The translations under genes were made by a program, and so were the position numbers. Source: Trichobilharzia regenti (lineage: Eukaryota > Platyhelminthes > Trematoda > Strigeidida > Schistosomatidae). From it: 64,000 nucleotides of DNA. Shown piece by piece: positions 23,661 to 34,822 of the stretch (within the stretch, counting starts at the first letter, position 1; the number at the start of each line of letters is the position of its first letter). The notes under the pieces were generated by a model, which had not been told where the DNA came from, did no database searches, and worked only from the letters and a program-made list of their open reading frames with translations. Location: positions 60,461,112 through 60,525,111 of the forward strand of contig OX235265.1 in NCBI GenBank assembly GCA_944472135.2. The letters run 5' to 3'.

Positions 23661-24819
23661 GTAACACTCAATCAAATCTCCCCCCCCCCAAAAAAGACCC
23701 AACACTCAAGTGATAAATGTTTCAGCCAAAATTTTATTGAATAAACAAGGAACATAAAACAGTAACATCTTGTTTAAGAAATGATTAAAAACAATGAAAG
23801 CCAGTGAACTGTTGACCTACAAATTCAATGAAGTGAAAAAATTCACAGTTATACAATCTCTATCGATTTCATTCTATTTCTTAGCAAAACAATTACTGAG
23901 AAATTAATGGTTTTTTTAATTAGTTTCAAGTTTATACTTCATATTTGTTATAAATGCTTTCTTGGGTAAAAAAGTACTTAATTTAAAAGGTTCCAAACAC
24001 TTGAACGACTTTTAGTAGTGTTAACAAAGGGATCAAGATTTATGCAAAATTGTTGTTACTTCCAAACTTTTCCTTAGAATGAATTATCCAGTTGACTGAC
24101 TTTGGCTACAGAGATTAAATTTAAAGTCAGTTCAGTTCACGTAACGGATCTCCGTAGACAGATCCCCTGTGAAACGAAAAAAAACTGATCAGTGTTGGAC
24201 AGGTATTCACTTGGCAGTATTGTTGTATTATTTCTTATACACTGCAATTAAACTCATAGTTTCTTCTCTGTTTTGGTGTAAACTCGAACTTAGGCAACAT
24301 TTATTCGTAACGATGAGCGATTTCAGTCAGTCAAATTAACCAGTTTCAAGGATTTCAAACTTCTTCTTCTTCTTGCACGTGATGAGAGATATACGTTTCT
24401 TGTTGAGTATCAGATTAAAAAAAAAATAATTGACAGTCATTAAATACAACCAACATTTCAATGGTTCTTCAGAAGTTAGCACACTGTCTTACAAGATAAC
24501 CTTTATGGGGATTGAAAGCGTAAATGGAAACTTTTCAATACTGGTCATATGATTATTGTTCAAGAAAGTAAATCGCTAGAGTTCTTCATTGTCTCCAATA
24601 CCATAGTTTGCATTTCACTTGATTGATAGATTCTTCAAAACCAGGAAAAAAGTGCTATTAACTTAAAAAGTATCTTTCATTAGTCTTAGTTGATCTAGTT
24701 TCTAATACTAGCATGCCCCAAAGATTCTGTTCAGCATTCGATTCCAATGTAAATACACGTCAGTCAATTTAGACAAAGACCAATTATACTTGACTGACTA
24801 ATACCTTACATGATAATTG
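23661..24819. other. Unassigned AT-rich sequence
   Basis: No gene or dispersed repeat was recognised. There is a C10 homopolymer near 23681 and a (TTC)n run near 24362-24376. Confidence 0.4.
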
Positions 24820-25010
24820 TTTATTTTTGATTACAGCTTGATTCCCCACAGTACTTTTTGGTAGAAGTATGGAATTTTCAGCGTTTGATATCGGTAGCCC
24901 AAATTTTGCAGGCTGACCGTAGATATCAGGTGTGCATCGGCAGGGGATCGAACCCCGGACAATATGCATCGTCTGCGAGAGTCTTAACCACTGTGCCACC
25001 AACGCACAAT
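24820..25010 (-). repeat. tRNA-derived SINE, family T
   Basis: The minus strand starts with a tRNA-like head (GTGCGTTGGTGGCACAGTGG as A-box region, then GGTTCGATCCC as B box). The body is 'cacctgatatctacggtcag', and the tail is 'gattccacac..agctgtaatcaaaaataaa'. Other copies are at 34.0, 34.8 and 44.8 kb. RNA polymerase III promoter boxes make it a short retroposon; mobilisation by an RTE-type enzyme is inferred. Confidence 0.85.
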
Positions 25011-25379
25011 AAACCTATGATTACGACACTTTTTGTTTTAAGACATAAATCGATTGTGGACACGTCAGTCATCAAAAGTCATACTTACAATGTGTGTGCA
25101 ATGATATAGTAATCCAAAGGCCACACTGTTTCAAATTCCCCCATAGATCAGATTTTTCACCTTCAATAACCAGCACGCATATTAATCTGCTTATCTAAAA
25201 CTATCGGAGATGTACTCTATGACAACAATGATTTTGTAATTCCTTGCAGCCTAAGTGGAATTTAGTATTTCAAGCTTCTGAAATTTCAGTATCAGTGGCT
25301 CTGATTTTTAAGGGTTCGAGTTGACAGTCTTACACGCAAAATTCTTTCATTTTCAGGCTTACTACTGGCTAGTAGACTT
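25011..25379. other. Unassigned; end resembles SM-alpha-like 3' flank
   Basis: The stretch near 25255-25370 ('ttctgaaatttcagtatcagtggctctg') resembles 47400-47500, just downstream of an SM-alpha-like unit. It may be a shared repeat. Otherwise nothing is recognised. Confidence 0.3.
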
Positions 25380-25940
25380 ATTATTATTGTATCCTTTAGT
25401 TCCTAGGGGAACATAGGGCTTCAGCTGCGCACCTCCATTGCCTTCGGTTTTCTGACAACTTTTTCACCCTGCTCCCGGTCAGTCCACATGCTTTCATCTC
25501 CTCCTCGCATGACCTCCTCCAAGTCACCCTTGCACTGACGACCAAATCGCCGCTTCTCTTTCGGTTTCCACTCGAGCGATGGCTTTTCTAGTGATGTCAA
25601 TTGATGGTTTCCTAAGCGTATGGCCAGCCAATCCATCTCCATTTCTTCTGCCTATTTGTTTCACAATCGGTTCCTGGTTGGTTCGCTCATTGCCAGAGAT
25701 CCCTGTTGCTGATCTTCTTTGGCCGGCTATCTGATCTTGAATAGTATTGAGCGCAGACAGCTGGTGATGAAGGTCTGTGGTTTGTTAAAAGTGCTCTTTG
25801 TGACGCCGTGCCAAATCTCTGATCCGTATAGAGAATAGCACTGACTTCACATTGGAGTTGAAAATCCGGATCTTATTTTTGATGCTGAGTGCTGTTGACC
25901 TCCACACAGATTTGAGAGTAATGAAAGTAGTAGACTAGTA
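25380..25940 (-). mobile_element. RTE 3' fragment; empty-site copy of the 21.4-kb element
   Basis: Minus strand, close to identical in the shared part with the reverse complement of 21450-22460, including private changes. It lacks the solo LTR: 'gacctccacacagatttgagag' (25897-25918) is continuous. It is 5' truncated near 25935. Confidence 0.85.
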
Positions 25941-26179
25941 GACTAGGTGGCGTTTAAAAGTAAATCAGGTGGAAATCAAATGTGGGCTTAATGTGTGGCT
26001 AGCTGATATTCTCCTACCAAACCACTAACGTACAATTAACCCTGGTGTATTGCTCTTTAGCAGTGAGCACCGACCATCTCACTGGAGAATGAACCAAGGA
26101 GCCTCACGTTATCATATTAGCCCGATGATCATTCAGACACTAGGATAAGAGGATATTAGTCTCACCATTTACAACTTGC

Positions 26180-26600
26180 CAAAAAAGTAAAAGTAACTTT
26201 TCAAGCATCCTTAATGATTCTCTATCTAATTGTGTCTATAAAATAAAATGCTTGAAATGTGATGAGATATACATCGGACAAAGATTGTGAGAAATCAAAA
26301 TCAGAAGAAACGAACACCGTAGAGCATCTGTTCCACCAACCACTGAGAAGTCCAGCTGAACTGAAGCTTGAAAAATCATCAGCCATAGGTCATCTACACC
26401 CTACGCTATAGAATCAGGCCAGGAAATTGATTCTGACAATATTGAAATAACCCAGAAAAATTTCAGAAATCACTAAGAACGTCTCACGTCATCAGAAGCA
26501 CTTCATTTCAGATGGAATCCAAATTGTGTGATTGACAGTAATGATGGACTAAAACAGAATTTGACTTTGTTACAACATCCCCATTCCCGCTAAGTCAAAA
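26180..26600 (+). mobile_element. Penelope-like element GIY-YIG fragment (lineage D)
   Basis: The plus-strand translation gives SNCVYKIKCLKCDEIYIGQ near 26215-26283, then charged residues and 'RNEHRRAS'. Further on come 'ESGQEIDSDNIEI' and 'ERLTSSEALHF'. This is the C-terminal endonuclease region of a PLE. Four in-frame stops break it. It is a different lineage from copies A-C, because its 3' coding part does not match theirs. Confidence 0.7.
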
Positions 26601-27189
26601 TATTGAAACGGATGTGATAAACTATTTCATTATGTAAACACACATGTTACTTTTATAATTATATACACTTATCAAACCCAACAATTTACACCTAGTTTTG
26701 TTATCTTTACCAATTAGCCAATTTGACAACTCAAAAATGACCTCATGCTGAGGAACAATGATTCGGTTATAAGTTATACATAAGCTGAGATTTTGTAAAT
26801 TCTGGTTGATTAATACTTTCATGAAGCTATTAGCAACATTAAAAAGCGAAATATTAGTAAAACATGATTATCGTTTTGTTTTGCATTCACTTGGAAACAG
26901 ACAAAACCTTTATTGTAATGAATATCATATACCCAATGTGCAAAGTTTTTTTAAACTGTTAAAAAGTGAACTTGTTTTGGACATATTATAACCTTATCAT
27001 ACGACTCAGACTAACACAAGTAATAAGGGTTCCATGAACTTACTGAGAATTCTTGACCTATAATCAAACAGTATTACTTTTTTTTCTTGCAAAAGAACTC
27101 AGTATATTTTCATATCCCTGTTATCTTTATATTTTCGGTTTTATTTTTCAGAGATCAGACAGGTTTAGAATGTGAAGAAAACTCCAACT
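26601..27189. other. Unassigned AT-rich sequence
   Basis: Nothing was recognised between the two PLE fragments. The short frames at 26622-26822 and 26806-26991 look random. Confidence 0.35.
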
Positions 27190-28165
27190 GAAAATAAAAC
27201 AGAAATACCAAACAAATCACAGTTGAAAAAAAGCCTGTCTTCATTCAACTAGATTTTAAAGGTGAAAACATTGCAGAAATGGCCAACAAAAGACTGAGGT
27301 CGACACTAGCCAGAGCCTATCCTGCAGCGAAGTTGGTTACCGTCCATCGAACAACATGCTCTTTGGTACAGTCAAAAGTCGATAGATACCCTTCTCATGT
27401 TAACTCCAACTGTGTATACAAATTTACGTGTATCTGCGGGAGCAGTTACATTGGGAGAACAGAAAGAAGGGCACACCTCCGATTTTCTGAACATGTGCCG
27501 AAAAGCCTACGTCTCAAGGGAGCTAACTCTTATAGTTGCGCTATTACCAGACATCTCCATCGACACGGGTTATGAGGTAGAAATCGAGAAATCCTTTAAA
27601 ATTATCAATAGACAAAAGAGTTCTATTCTCCTCAAGTGTGCCTAAGCAGTTTCTATCAGACGCTTGAAACCAGATTTACGTGTTCAGAAAGAAGCAAATA
27701 TTAGTCTTTCCTTGCCCTGGTAACTGGATTTCTTTACTCTCTCGTCTGATTACGCAATCTTTGTCTTTAACCTCACCCTCTTTTATAATCTGTAATTTTG
27801 CTTGTCGCTTGTTTCTATGATTCGGGTTGAACTCTGTACATTGTTACCTAAATTATTAGTCACTCTGTATCTAACGCATATTTCTTCTTTATTACGTAAC
27901 TCATTTACAACTGTATGCATACATTCATCTTGTTTAAACTTGAACTGCCTGTGTAAAAACCAAATAAGCGAAATTTTCTGAGCATTGTTCACTTATTTTG
28001 GAACTTTTTGTCAACTGACAAAATGTAAAATTTTGCAAGTATGTTAAAACTTTTCTGTACGTAAACCTCATAATTTATTTAGGCTGTAAGCAGCTGATGA
28101 GAAGCCAACGAAATATATGATGGAACCATATTATTCTTCACAAATCACTGTTGTTCTTGCTTTAT
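27190..28165 (+). mobile_element. Penelope-like element copy B, 3' end with GIY-YIG
   Basis: The coding part (about 27210-27720) precedes a 3' untranslated region matching copies A and C and ends near 28165. It is 5' truncated: the reverse transcriptase is absent. The untranslated region ends with 'cagctgatgagaagccaacgaaa' followed by a T-rich end. Confidence 0.85.
27210..27720 (+). pseudogene. PLE GIY-YIG endonuclease domain, frameshifted
   Basis: The translation begins KKPVFIQLDFKGENIAEMAN and reaches the GIY-YIG core CVYKFTCICGSSYIGRTERR near 27409-27468, followed by 'LRFSEH'. In PLEs this single-strand endonuclease domain nicks the target for primed reverse transcription (established for the family). 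A frameshift near 27555 moves the frame to 'TGYEVEIEKSFKIINRQKSS', and a stop follows at 27643. The C-terminal block 'LKPDLRVQKEANISLSLPW' is still readable after the stop. It cannot make a full product. Confidence 0.8.
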
Positions 28166-28214
28166 TCAAAAACAGAATATTTCTCTCGTTGTTTATGTCC
28201 CATTGAAACATGCA

Positions 28215-28390
28215 GCTTCGAACTTTGAAGTTTCAGGGTGTGGCGTTGCTCGTCTCACACCACACCTTCCTTCATTTCCAGGTTCACTATAAGGTGAAGG
28301 CTGGGTGAAGTTTAGAATTGCGTTGATCCAGAATCTAACACGAACCACTCACGTGGCTAGAGAGCAATTCTACCAATCAACTGCCAGCTG
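28215..28390 (-). repeat. Possible tRNA-like short repeat
   Basis: The minus strand has 'ggcagttgattggtagaattgctctc' and 'gtggttcgtgttagattc', resembling A and B boxes. Only one copy is seen in the window, so this is weak. Confidence 0.25.
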
Positions 28391-28557
28391 ACTCAGTAAT
28401 AATAATATTACTTAACACTCATTTCGTAACATCAACCACAGATTATTGATTTTGAAAAGAGATTTTTGAAATATATATTCTATCTTTATTTGATTTACCT
28501 TTATTATGCTTCTTCTCTTTCTGCACATGATATTTACTGAACTAGATTAAAGAAGCC

Positions 28558-28559
<2 letters not shown>

Positions 28560-28618
<59 letters not shown>
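28560..28618. repeat. (AT)n microsatellite
   Basis: About 29 AT dinucleotides in an uninterrupted run. Confidence 0.95.
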
Positions 28619-28620
<2 letters not shown>

Positions 28621-29223
28621 TTATTTTGGCTAAAAATCGATAAATAAATTAAAGAAAAGAAGATGCTTACCTTGTGTTTTTAATTTTTCTCTAGAACAGA
28701 CTGTTTTATGTTCTTTTACGAAGATTAGTTGAAAAACTTGTCCTATTTTTATTATCATTTTTTGTATTTTTCATTTTCTTTACCTTTAGAAGAAAATTAT
28801 TATTATTACCATTGTCCTTCTTTCTTGTTTAAACCGAAAATTTATGGCGGGTTTTTTTAAAAAAAAATTGAAACAAATTTCAGATTTACTTTTCTTTTGT
28901 CTTCTTTTCTAGAAAAGGAGATTATTTTTAATGAAATGATGTTTAAAGAATAAGAAAGTGAAATTATAGAATTTAACTGGTAAGGTTACTACAAATTCAG
29001 TGGTTATGTGGCTATGCTACTAAATATTTGAACTTTTAACTACTGAATAAAATTGAACAAATGAATTTATTGATTATTTTTGTTAATAGACTCATGTGTT
29101 TATTCTATTGATTTTGCTAATATTGCATGTAATGTACAGATTCAAACATGGTATCATTTTATTTGAATAAAGGTGTCACTTTAGTGATATTTTTAAACGT
29201 GAAATGATCATCATAGAATGGTT
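28619..29223. other. Unassigned AT-rich sequence
   Basis: Very T/A-rich with poly-T and poly-A stretches (28853-28869). No gene or repeat family was recognised. Confidence 0.4.
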
Positions 29224-29556
29224 TCAATTTTTCATGTTAAGTGTTTGTACGTTCCACCTAGTTGGTGATTGGAGAATATTTAGTGGTAGGCTGTTCATCC
29301 GCGAAGTCTGACTGAAACATATATATATATATATATATATATTAGACGGTTGAGGGTAGTCAGTATAAATCCCTGAAACTAGGTTTTGTACATTTTGAAA
29401 CTCTTCAGCGCAGTATATTTGCAGCCTCAAACTAACTGGCAGATCCCAACCAGCATTAGTCACTGCTGAAGTTGGAAACATTACAAGTAAAGTATTCAGC
29501 CTTATGCTTTCTACTGATCGCCACTCAGTATCTAACATCGATTCAGAGTGCACCAC
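29224..29556 (-). CDS. Open frame of 110 codons, unknown; contains an (AT)n run
   Basis: The frame's first 70 residues are protein-like (block VTNAGWDLPVSLRLQIYCAE), followed by YIYIYI from the (AT)n microsatellite at 29319-29342. I recognise no family. It lies just upstream of the RTE 3' end. It may be part of an undescribed repeat or chance. Confidence 0.15.
   Translation of the reverse strand: MVHSESMLDTEWRSVESIRLNTLLVMFPTSAVTNAGWDLPVSLRLQIYCAEEFQNVQNLVSGIYTDYPQPSNIYIYIYICFSQTSRMNSLPLNILQSPTRWNVQTLNMKN
29319..29342. repeat. (AT)n microsatellite
   Basis: Twelve AT dinucleotides. Confidence 0.9.
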
Positions 29557-29896
29557 ATCGGTGATTCATCACAATGCAAACTTGACTGATAGAACTCAGT
29601 CTGGACCAACATGAAGGACTAAACGCTTGAAATAAGCTACTCCCTAGGGACCAATCATTATCATTATTACTTTATCCTTTAGTTTCTAGAGGAACTCCAT
29701 TGCGTTTGGTTTTCTGCCAACTTTTCCACTCCGCTCCAAGTCTGCCCACATGTCTCCATTTCGTCTCCACATTACCTCCTCCAAGTCACCCTTTCACTGA
29801 CGACCAACTCGCCGCTTCTCTTTCGGGTTCCACTCGAGCGATGGCTTGTCTAGTGATGTCACTTGATGGTTTCCTCAGCATATGGCCAATCCATCT

Positions 29897-30280
29897 CTAT
29901 TTCTTTCTGCCTATTTGTTTCACAATCGGTTCTTGGTTGGTTCGCTTATTGTCAGAGATCCCTCTCTGTGGCTGATGTTTTCTGGCCGGCCATCTGATCT
30001 TGAGTATTGAGCGAAGACAACTGGTGATGAAGGTCTGACGTTTGTTTGAGATGCTCTTTATGACTCGCCAAGTCTCTGATCCGTATAGAAGCACTGATTT
30101 TACATTGGAGTTGAAAACCCGGACCCTATTTTTGATTCTGAGTGCTGTTGACCTCCACACACACTTAAGGGTAATGAAAGCTTGCCTTACTTTTCCGATT
30201 CTGGCTTTGATGTCCTCATCAGTTCCGCCTGTAGTTGAAACGATACTTCCCAAGTATGCAAAGAAGGTTGTTTCTTTCAA
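29897..30280 (-). pseudogene. RTE polyprotein C-terminal segment
   Basis: A 127-codon frame with thumb-region blocks FAYLGSIVSTTGGTDEDIKA and NVKSVLLYGSETW, then RSILKIRWP and a basic C-terminus. It is the downstream continuation of the reverse transcriptase segment, in a different frame. The 3' end (about 29890 to 29680) is tail sequence. Confidence 0.85.
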
Positions 30281-30291
30281 GTTCCTCCCAT

Positions 30292-31215
30292 TTATGCTGA
30301 TTGTTGTTGTTGTTTTTGCTGTTGGTGTTGGCCAAGAATCTTCACCAACTCTGTTTTATCTATGATCGCCTGAAGTCCTATCTTTGATGCTTCTTCTGAC
30401 AGCTTGTTGCTTTTCACTTGCATATCTTCCAGTTTGTGGGAAATCAGACATATATTATCGATGAAGTCCAGATCCTCCAAGTTCTTTGTGTGAGTCCACT
30501 TTATGCCTTTTTCCTTCATTGCCCGTTATCTGTCTCATTATCCAATCTACTGAAATCAGGAAGATCATTTGCGATAATAGACAGCCTTGTCTCACTCCGT
30601 CCTCACTTCGAGTGCCTCCGTAAGTTTCCCGTTGTGGATTACTTGGCATCCAACATTGTCGTATAACTGTTGGATGAGATGTATAATTGTCGACGGCACC
30701 CCGTAGTAGAGAAGTAGTTGCCAAATGACCTCTCGATCGACGCTGTCGAAGGCCTTTTCAAAGTCGATGAAGTTGAGATAGAGAGGTGACTGCCATTCCA
30801 AGCTTTGTTCAATGATGATCCGTAGTGTGGCGATTTGATCAATACATGATTTGTTTCTCCTGAATCCAACTTGTTCTGGTCGAAGTTTTTCATCTAGGGC
30901 TTGTTTGATTCTCCCTAGGATGATGCGACTTAGTATTTTGCTTGGGATGGACAGGAGCATAATTCCGCGCCAGTTCTTGCATTGACTTAAGTCTCCTTTC
31001 TTTGGTAGTTTGAATAAGTATCCTTTCTTCCAATCCTTGGGTACTTTGCTCTCTTTCCACACCTTCTTCAGTAGTGGCGTCATCAAGTCCGCTGTTGTAT
31101 CGGGGTCTATTTTCAATACTTCTGCTTGGATTCCATCTGGTCCTGCTGCTTTTCCGGTTTTTAGCATCTTGATTGCATTCACGACTTCTGATTTCGTCGG
31201 GGGGTCAGTGTTCAC
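30292..31215 (-). pseudogene. RTE reverse transcriptase domain, frameshifted, catalytic box altered
   Basis: The first part (31215-30592) has KTGKAAGPDGIQAEVL, LSIPSKILSRIIL, and motif A FIDFEKAFDSVDR. The frame then changes; GVRQGCLLS (motif B) is read in the 30724-30455 frame. Motif C appears in the 30519-30292 frame as FIDNICLIS, whereas active enzymes have two adjacent aspartates. It copies element RNA at the nicked target in RTE elements (family knowledge). This copy cannot do so. Confidence 0.88.
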
Positions 31216-31296
31216 TGGTAGTTCTGCTTCCGTTGTTGGTATTGTTGGGCGCGTTGTAGGTGGCGGTCGATTTGGAAGTCTTTTGAAGTGTTCAGC

Positions 31297-32481
31297 TCAG
31301 TGTTTTCTTTTCTCCACCTCTTTGGTGATCGACTTTCCATTGTCATTCTTTACTAGCTTAATCTGTGTCGAACTTTTGCCTGATAGGTGCCTAGTTGTTT
31401 GGTAGAATGTGGCGAGGTCTCCTTTGCCTGCACTGCACTTGTTCTGCTTCACTTGACATGGTTTCATAATATTTTCTTTTGTCTTCCCTGGCACTCTTCT
31501 TCACTTTTTTGTTCAGTTTATTGTAGCTTGAATTCAACTCCTGTTTTTGTTGCTCGTCGGTGCACTGGATAATCTTTTGTTTCACTGTCCTTCTCTCTTC
31601 TATTACTTTCCAAGTGTCCATAGTGAGCCACTGTTTGTCCTGTCTCTTTTTTCTGCCTAGAACTTCTATGCAGGTTTGACTCCACACCGTTTTCAAGTTG
31701 TTCCAGTGCTTTTCGATGCTGACCTTTTCGCTGGTGTTGATTTGTGTCTCGGCTTTGTCCTTTATGCTTGCAATGAAGATGTCCTTTGTGGTCTTGTCCT
31801 TCAGCTTTTGAGTGTTGAACTTGGATTTTGGTCTGTCTGCAGCTCCTCCTTCTCTGAAAGCTTTTAGTTTGATTTGGATTGTTCCTTGTACGAGATAGTG
31901 GTCTGAGCCAACGTCTGCTCCGCTTCTTGATTTTGTGTCCAGTAGGCTGCGCCTCCACTTCCTTGAGATTGAGATGAAGTCAGTTTTGTTTTCGGTTTTC
32001 CCATGTAGCCTTTGTGTATCTTTGTGTTTGTATACGCTCCCACCAATCACTAGTTCGTTGAAGGCGCAGAAGTCGGCGAAGAGTTCTCCATTTTCATTCA
32101 TTTCTCCGAGAGCTTCTCTACCCTTCCTGTGTTGTCTGGTCCTAGCCTGGCGTTCCTGTCTCCCATTAGCATTTTAATGTCGCCAGCTGGAGTATTGTCC
32201 ATTGTTGCCTGTAATTGTCTGTAGAATTCTTCTTTCTTTTCGAGGTCTGCGTTGTTTGTGGGTGCATAACATTGTATAGTTGACACTTTCCTTCCTTTGG
32301 AGTTGAATCTGGCGGTCATTATCCTGGACAAGATCACGTTCCATTGCATCAAGGCCTTTGTTTCCGTTGGTGACATCATGATAGCCACGCCCTCGGTGTG
32401 CGTGTGGTTATCTTCTGGGTGACCGGAGTAGATCAATTGTTTGTCGAAAGTGAGATGGTGAAATCTCGTAAAAATGTCCAT
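31297..32481 (-). pseudogene. RTE endonuclease (C-terminal part) and linker
   Basis: The 32481-32098 frame has TIQCYAPTNNADLEKKEEFY and GDRNARLG (normally GDFN-A). The overlapping 32101-31391 frame continues with the GSDHYLV signature that ends AP-type endonucleases. A basic, charged linker (KKVKKSAREDKRKYYE) follows. The N-terminal catalytic part is lost by 5' truncation. Confidence 0.85.
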
Positions 32482-32654
32482 TTACCTCACTGAATACTAA
32501 ACTTCTCAGTGTGTGCTGATGCATCTTCAGTAATGACATATTTGTCTTAACCTGATCTTTGTACCAGAGTTGTCTGACTCACATTATTTCCTTGACAAAG
32601 AAGTCAAGTAATAAATGTTGCTCAATTATACATAAACATACATAATGATTGTTT

Positions 32655-33020
32655 GTCTTCGCTGAATACTCAAGATCAGATGGCCGGCCAGAAAACATCA
32701 GCCACAGAGAGGGATCTCTGACAATAAGCGAACCAACCAAGAACCGATTGTGAAACAAATAGGCAGAAAGAAATAGAGATGGATTGGCCATATGCTGAGG
32801 AAACCATCAAGTGACATCACTAGACAAGCCATCGCTCGAGTGGAACCCGAAAGAGAAGCGGCGAGTTGGTCGTCAGTGAAAGGGTGACTTGGAGGAGGTA
32901 ATGTGGAGACGAAATGGAGACATGTGGGCAGACTTGGAGCGGAGTGGAAAAGTTGGCAGAAAACAGAAGGCGATGGAGGTGCGCAGATGAATCCCTATGT
33001 TCCTCTAGGAATTAAAGGAT
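32655..33020 (+). mobile_element. RTE 3' end, near-identical inverted partner
   Basis: Begins 'ttgtcttcgctgaatactcaag' and ends 'cctctaggaattaaaggatataat'. Over about 300 bp it matches the reverse complement of 29725-30015 with only a few differences. It is 5' truncated. The two stretches form arms of an inverted repeat about 3 kb across. Confidence 0.9.
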
Positions 33021-33824
33021 ATAATAATATAATAAAGTATGAACCAGTAATATAACAAATAATTCCATATTATTTGTGTCGGTAATTTAACATTGTTAAA
33101 AATCACAGTTTTAGCCAAGAAAGCGTTTACCAGCATGAAAGAATAAATACGTGTTTGGTCTTCTTGTGCAGACCTGTAAGCTGAATTTTGAACGCCGACA
33201 GAAAGCCGATGTAAGCAATCGTAGGTCAAAACAAGTGATTGAATGAAGAGTCTGTATTCAAAGAATTTCTTCTCAAGCTATACAGCTGTAAAATTGATCT
33301 TATACCTTATAAGGTATTTCATGAAATGCATAAATATGAAGATGGGGGTGTAGAATTACTAAGATTAGTGGACGATTAAAGCGAGTTCACCTTATTTTTC
33401 GTTTTGTTTACTCAGTGTGTATATCCATCCAACCATCCATTATTATTATTTTAATTGTTTTCATTTTTACATTGAATAATTCCCAGTAACATCTTACATA
33501 TCATGTCTTATTCAGTATAACCTTTTGCCAAAACGATCCTATTGGAATTTCCACCTAGTTATGTAATGTTTTAGCTGCCTGTTAATTCTACATACCATTC
33601 GAAGATCTATACATTCCGTAAACTATCTTTCCACCTGATGTTTAATTATGATTATAATCAAATATATTTAGTCATAATCCACATTATTATATGTATATAT
33701 AAATATATGTTTTGTGCAAGCTGAATTTTGAACAATGGATGCATTGATCTGCCCAAATGTTTACCGAAACAGATTATAACTATACATCTTATGAAGATGA
33801 TTTCGTGAATAAAGAAGATTTTCT
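33021..33824. other. Unassigned AT-rich sequence
   Basis: No gene or repeat was recognised; very AT-rich. Confidence 0.4.
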
Positions 33825-33935
33825 TCATCATGAGCTGACATTAGTTAGACAACCATTGGAAAACCTGAGAGTACTGGACAGCTGTCAGTAACCAATGTCA
33901 GCTCATGATGAAATCCTGTAACCATTTAAATCCTT
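33825..33935. repeat. Foldback repeat, family F (minimal form)
   Basis: The left arm 'cttcatcatgagctgacattagttagac' and right arm 'gtaaccaatgtcagctcatgatgaaatcctg' are inverted copies. The short centre holds 'gtactggacagctgtc'. The tRNA-like and hammerhead parts are absent. Confidence 0.75.
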
Positions 33936-34009
33936 ACAAACCAACATTTAGAATTTTCTTCTCTGAATTATCTTTTATTTTCTGAGAATAGATTTCTTAT
34001 TTATTTTTT

Positions 34010-34187
34010 ATTTACAGCTTGATTCCACATCGTATTTTTGGTACAAGTATGGAATTTTCAGCATGGATATCGGTAGCCCAAATTTTGCAGGCCGACCATA
34101 GATATCAGGTGTGCGTCCACAGGAGATCAAACCTTGGACCATGTGCATGGTCGGCGAGAGTCCTAACCACTGTGCCGCTGACGCACA
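34010..34187 (-). repeat. tRNA-derived SINE, family T
   Basis: Minus-strand full copy. It runs from the A/T-rich tail near 34000 through the body to the tRNA-like head 'gtgcgtcagcggcacagtgg' near 34187. The B box is slightly eroded (GGTTTGATCTC). It is inverted relative to the copy at 34823. Confidence 0.85.
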
Positions 34188-34822
34188 ATTTTTCTTTTCT
34201 TTTTTCCTTTTTAGATGCCTCCTCAGTAAGGGGCTGGTCTACTGCGTCATTGGTATAAGGGTAAAACTTGGGCACTGTGGTAGAGTATAAATAAAATAAA
34301 AATAAAATCATTATTTTGATAAATCACACGGTGCTGTACAGTAATATTTACTGACGGCAACGTTTTAAGCACAATTGGTTGTTCAGAATCGTAAAAAGCT
34401 ACTCACATAACTTCCTTGATTCATTTATTTACATAAGTAAAATTGATGAGATATTTGATGAAAAACAATATAAGAGAAAGTACATGCAGAAAAAATATTA
34501 GTGTTATCAATCAAAGACAATCAGATGAGAAATAAGATGTTTCTTACAGTAAAAAAAAGTAACTTGTTAGAATGCTATAATGTGAAATAAATACAATTTA
34601 ACATTATTAATTGATCTTTGATTTGACTCGTAGTAATATCTTCCATATCTCTGGTATTCGCATTGAGTCACTTCCATTGAAAGTGATGGGTGTAGATTTG
34701 ATGAACCAGGAATCAGTATTAAACTATATCTCTCTCCACCTACCTAAATCACTTTTTAGAATTTGAACTCTATCCCACCATATTGTATGGTTGTGTGCTA
34801 GTGCATTCAGTGCTACTGCTAA
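34188..34822. other. Unassigned AT-rich sequence
   Basis: A spacer between two inverted SINE copies. No gene or repeat was recognised. Confidence 0.35.

Larger units (their letters stand above)
29675..32485 (-). mobile_element. RTE-clade (SR2-like) retrotransposon, longest copy
   Basis: Minus strand, 2.8 kb. It carries in order the C-terminal half of an AP-type endonuclease, a linker, the reverse transcriptase, the C-terminal region and a 3' tail ending near 29680. It is 5' truncated within the endonuclease near 32485. The coding region is broken by several frameshifts and the catalytic box is altered, so it is not autonomous. A near-identical 3' end lies inverted just beyond its 5' side at 32655-33020. 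Confidence 0.9.
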
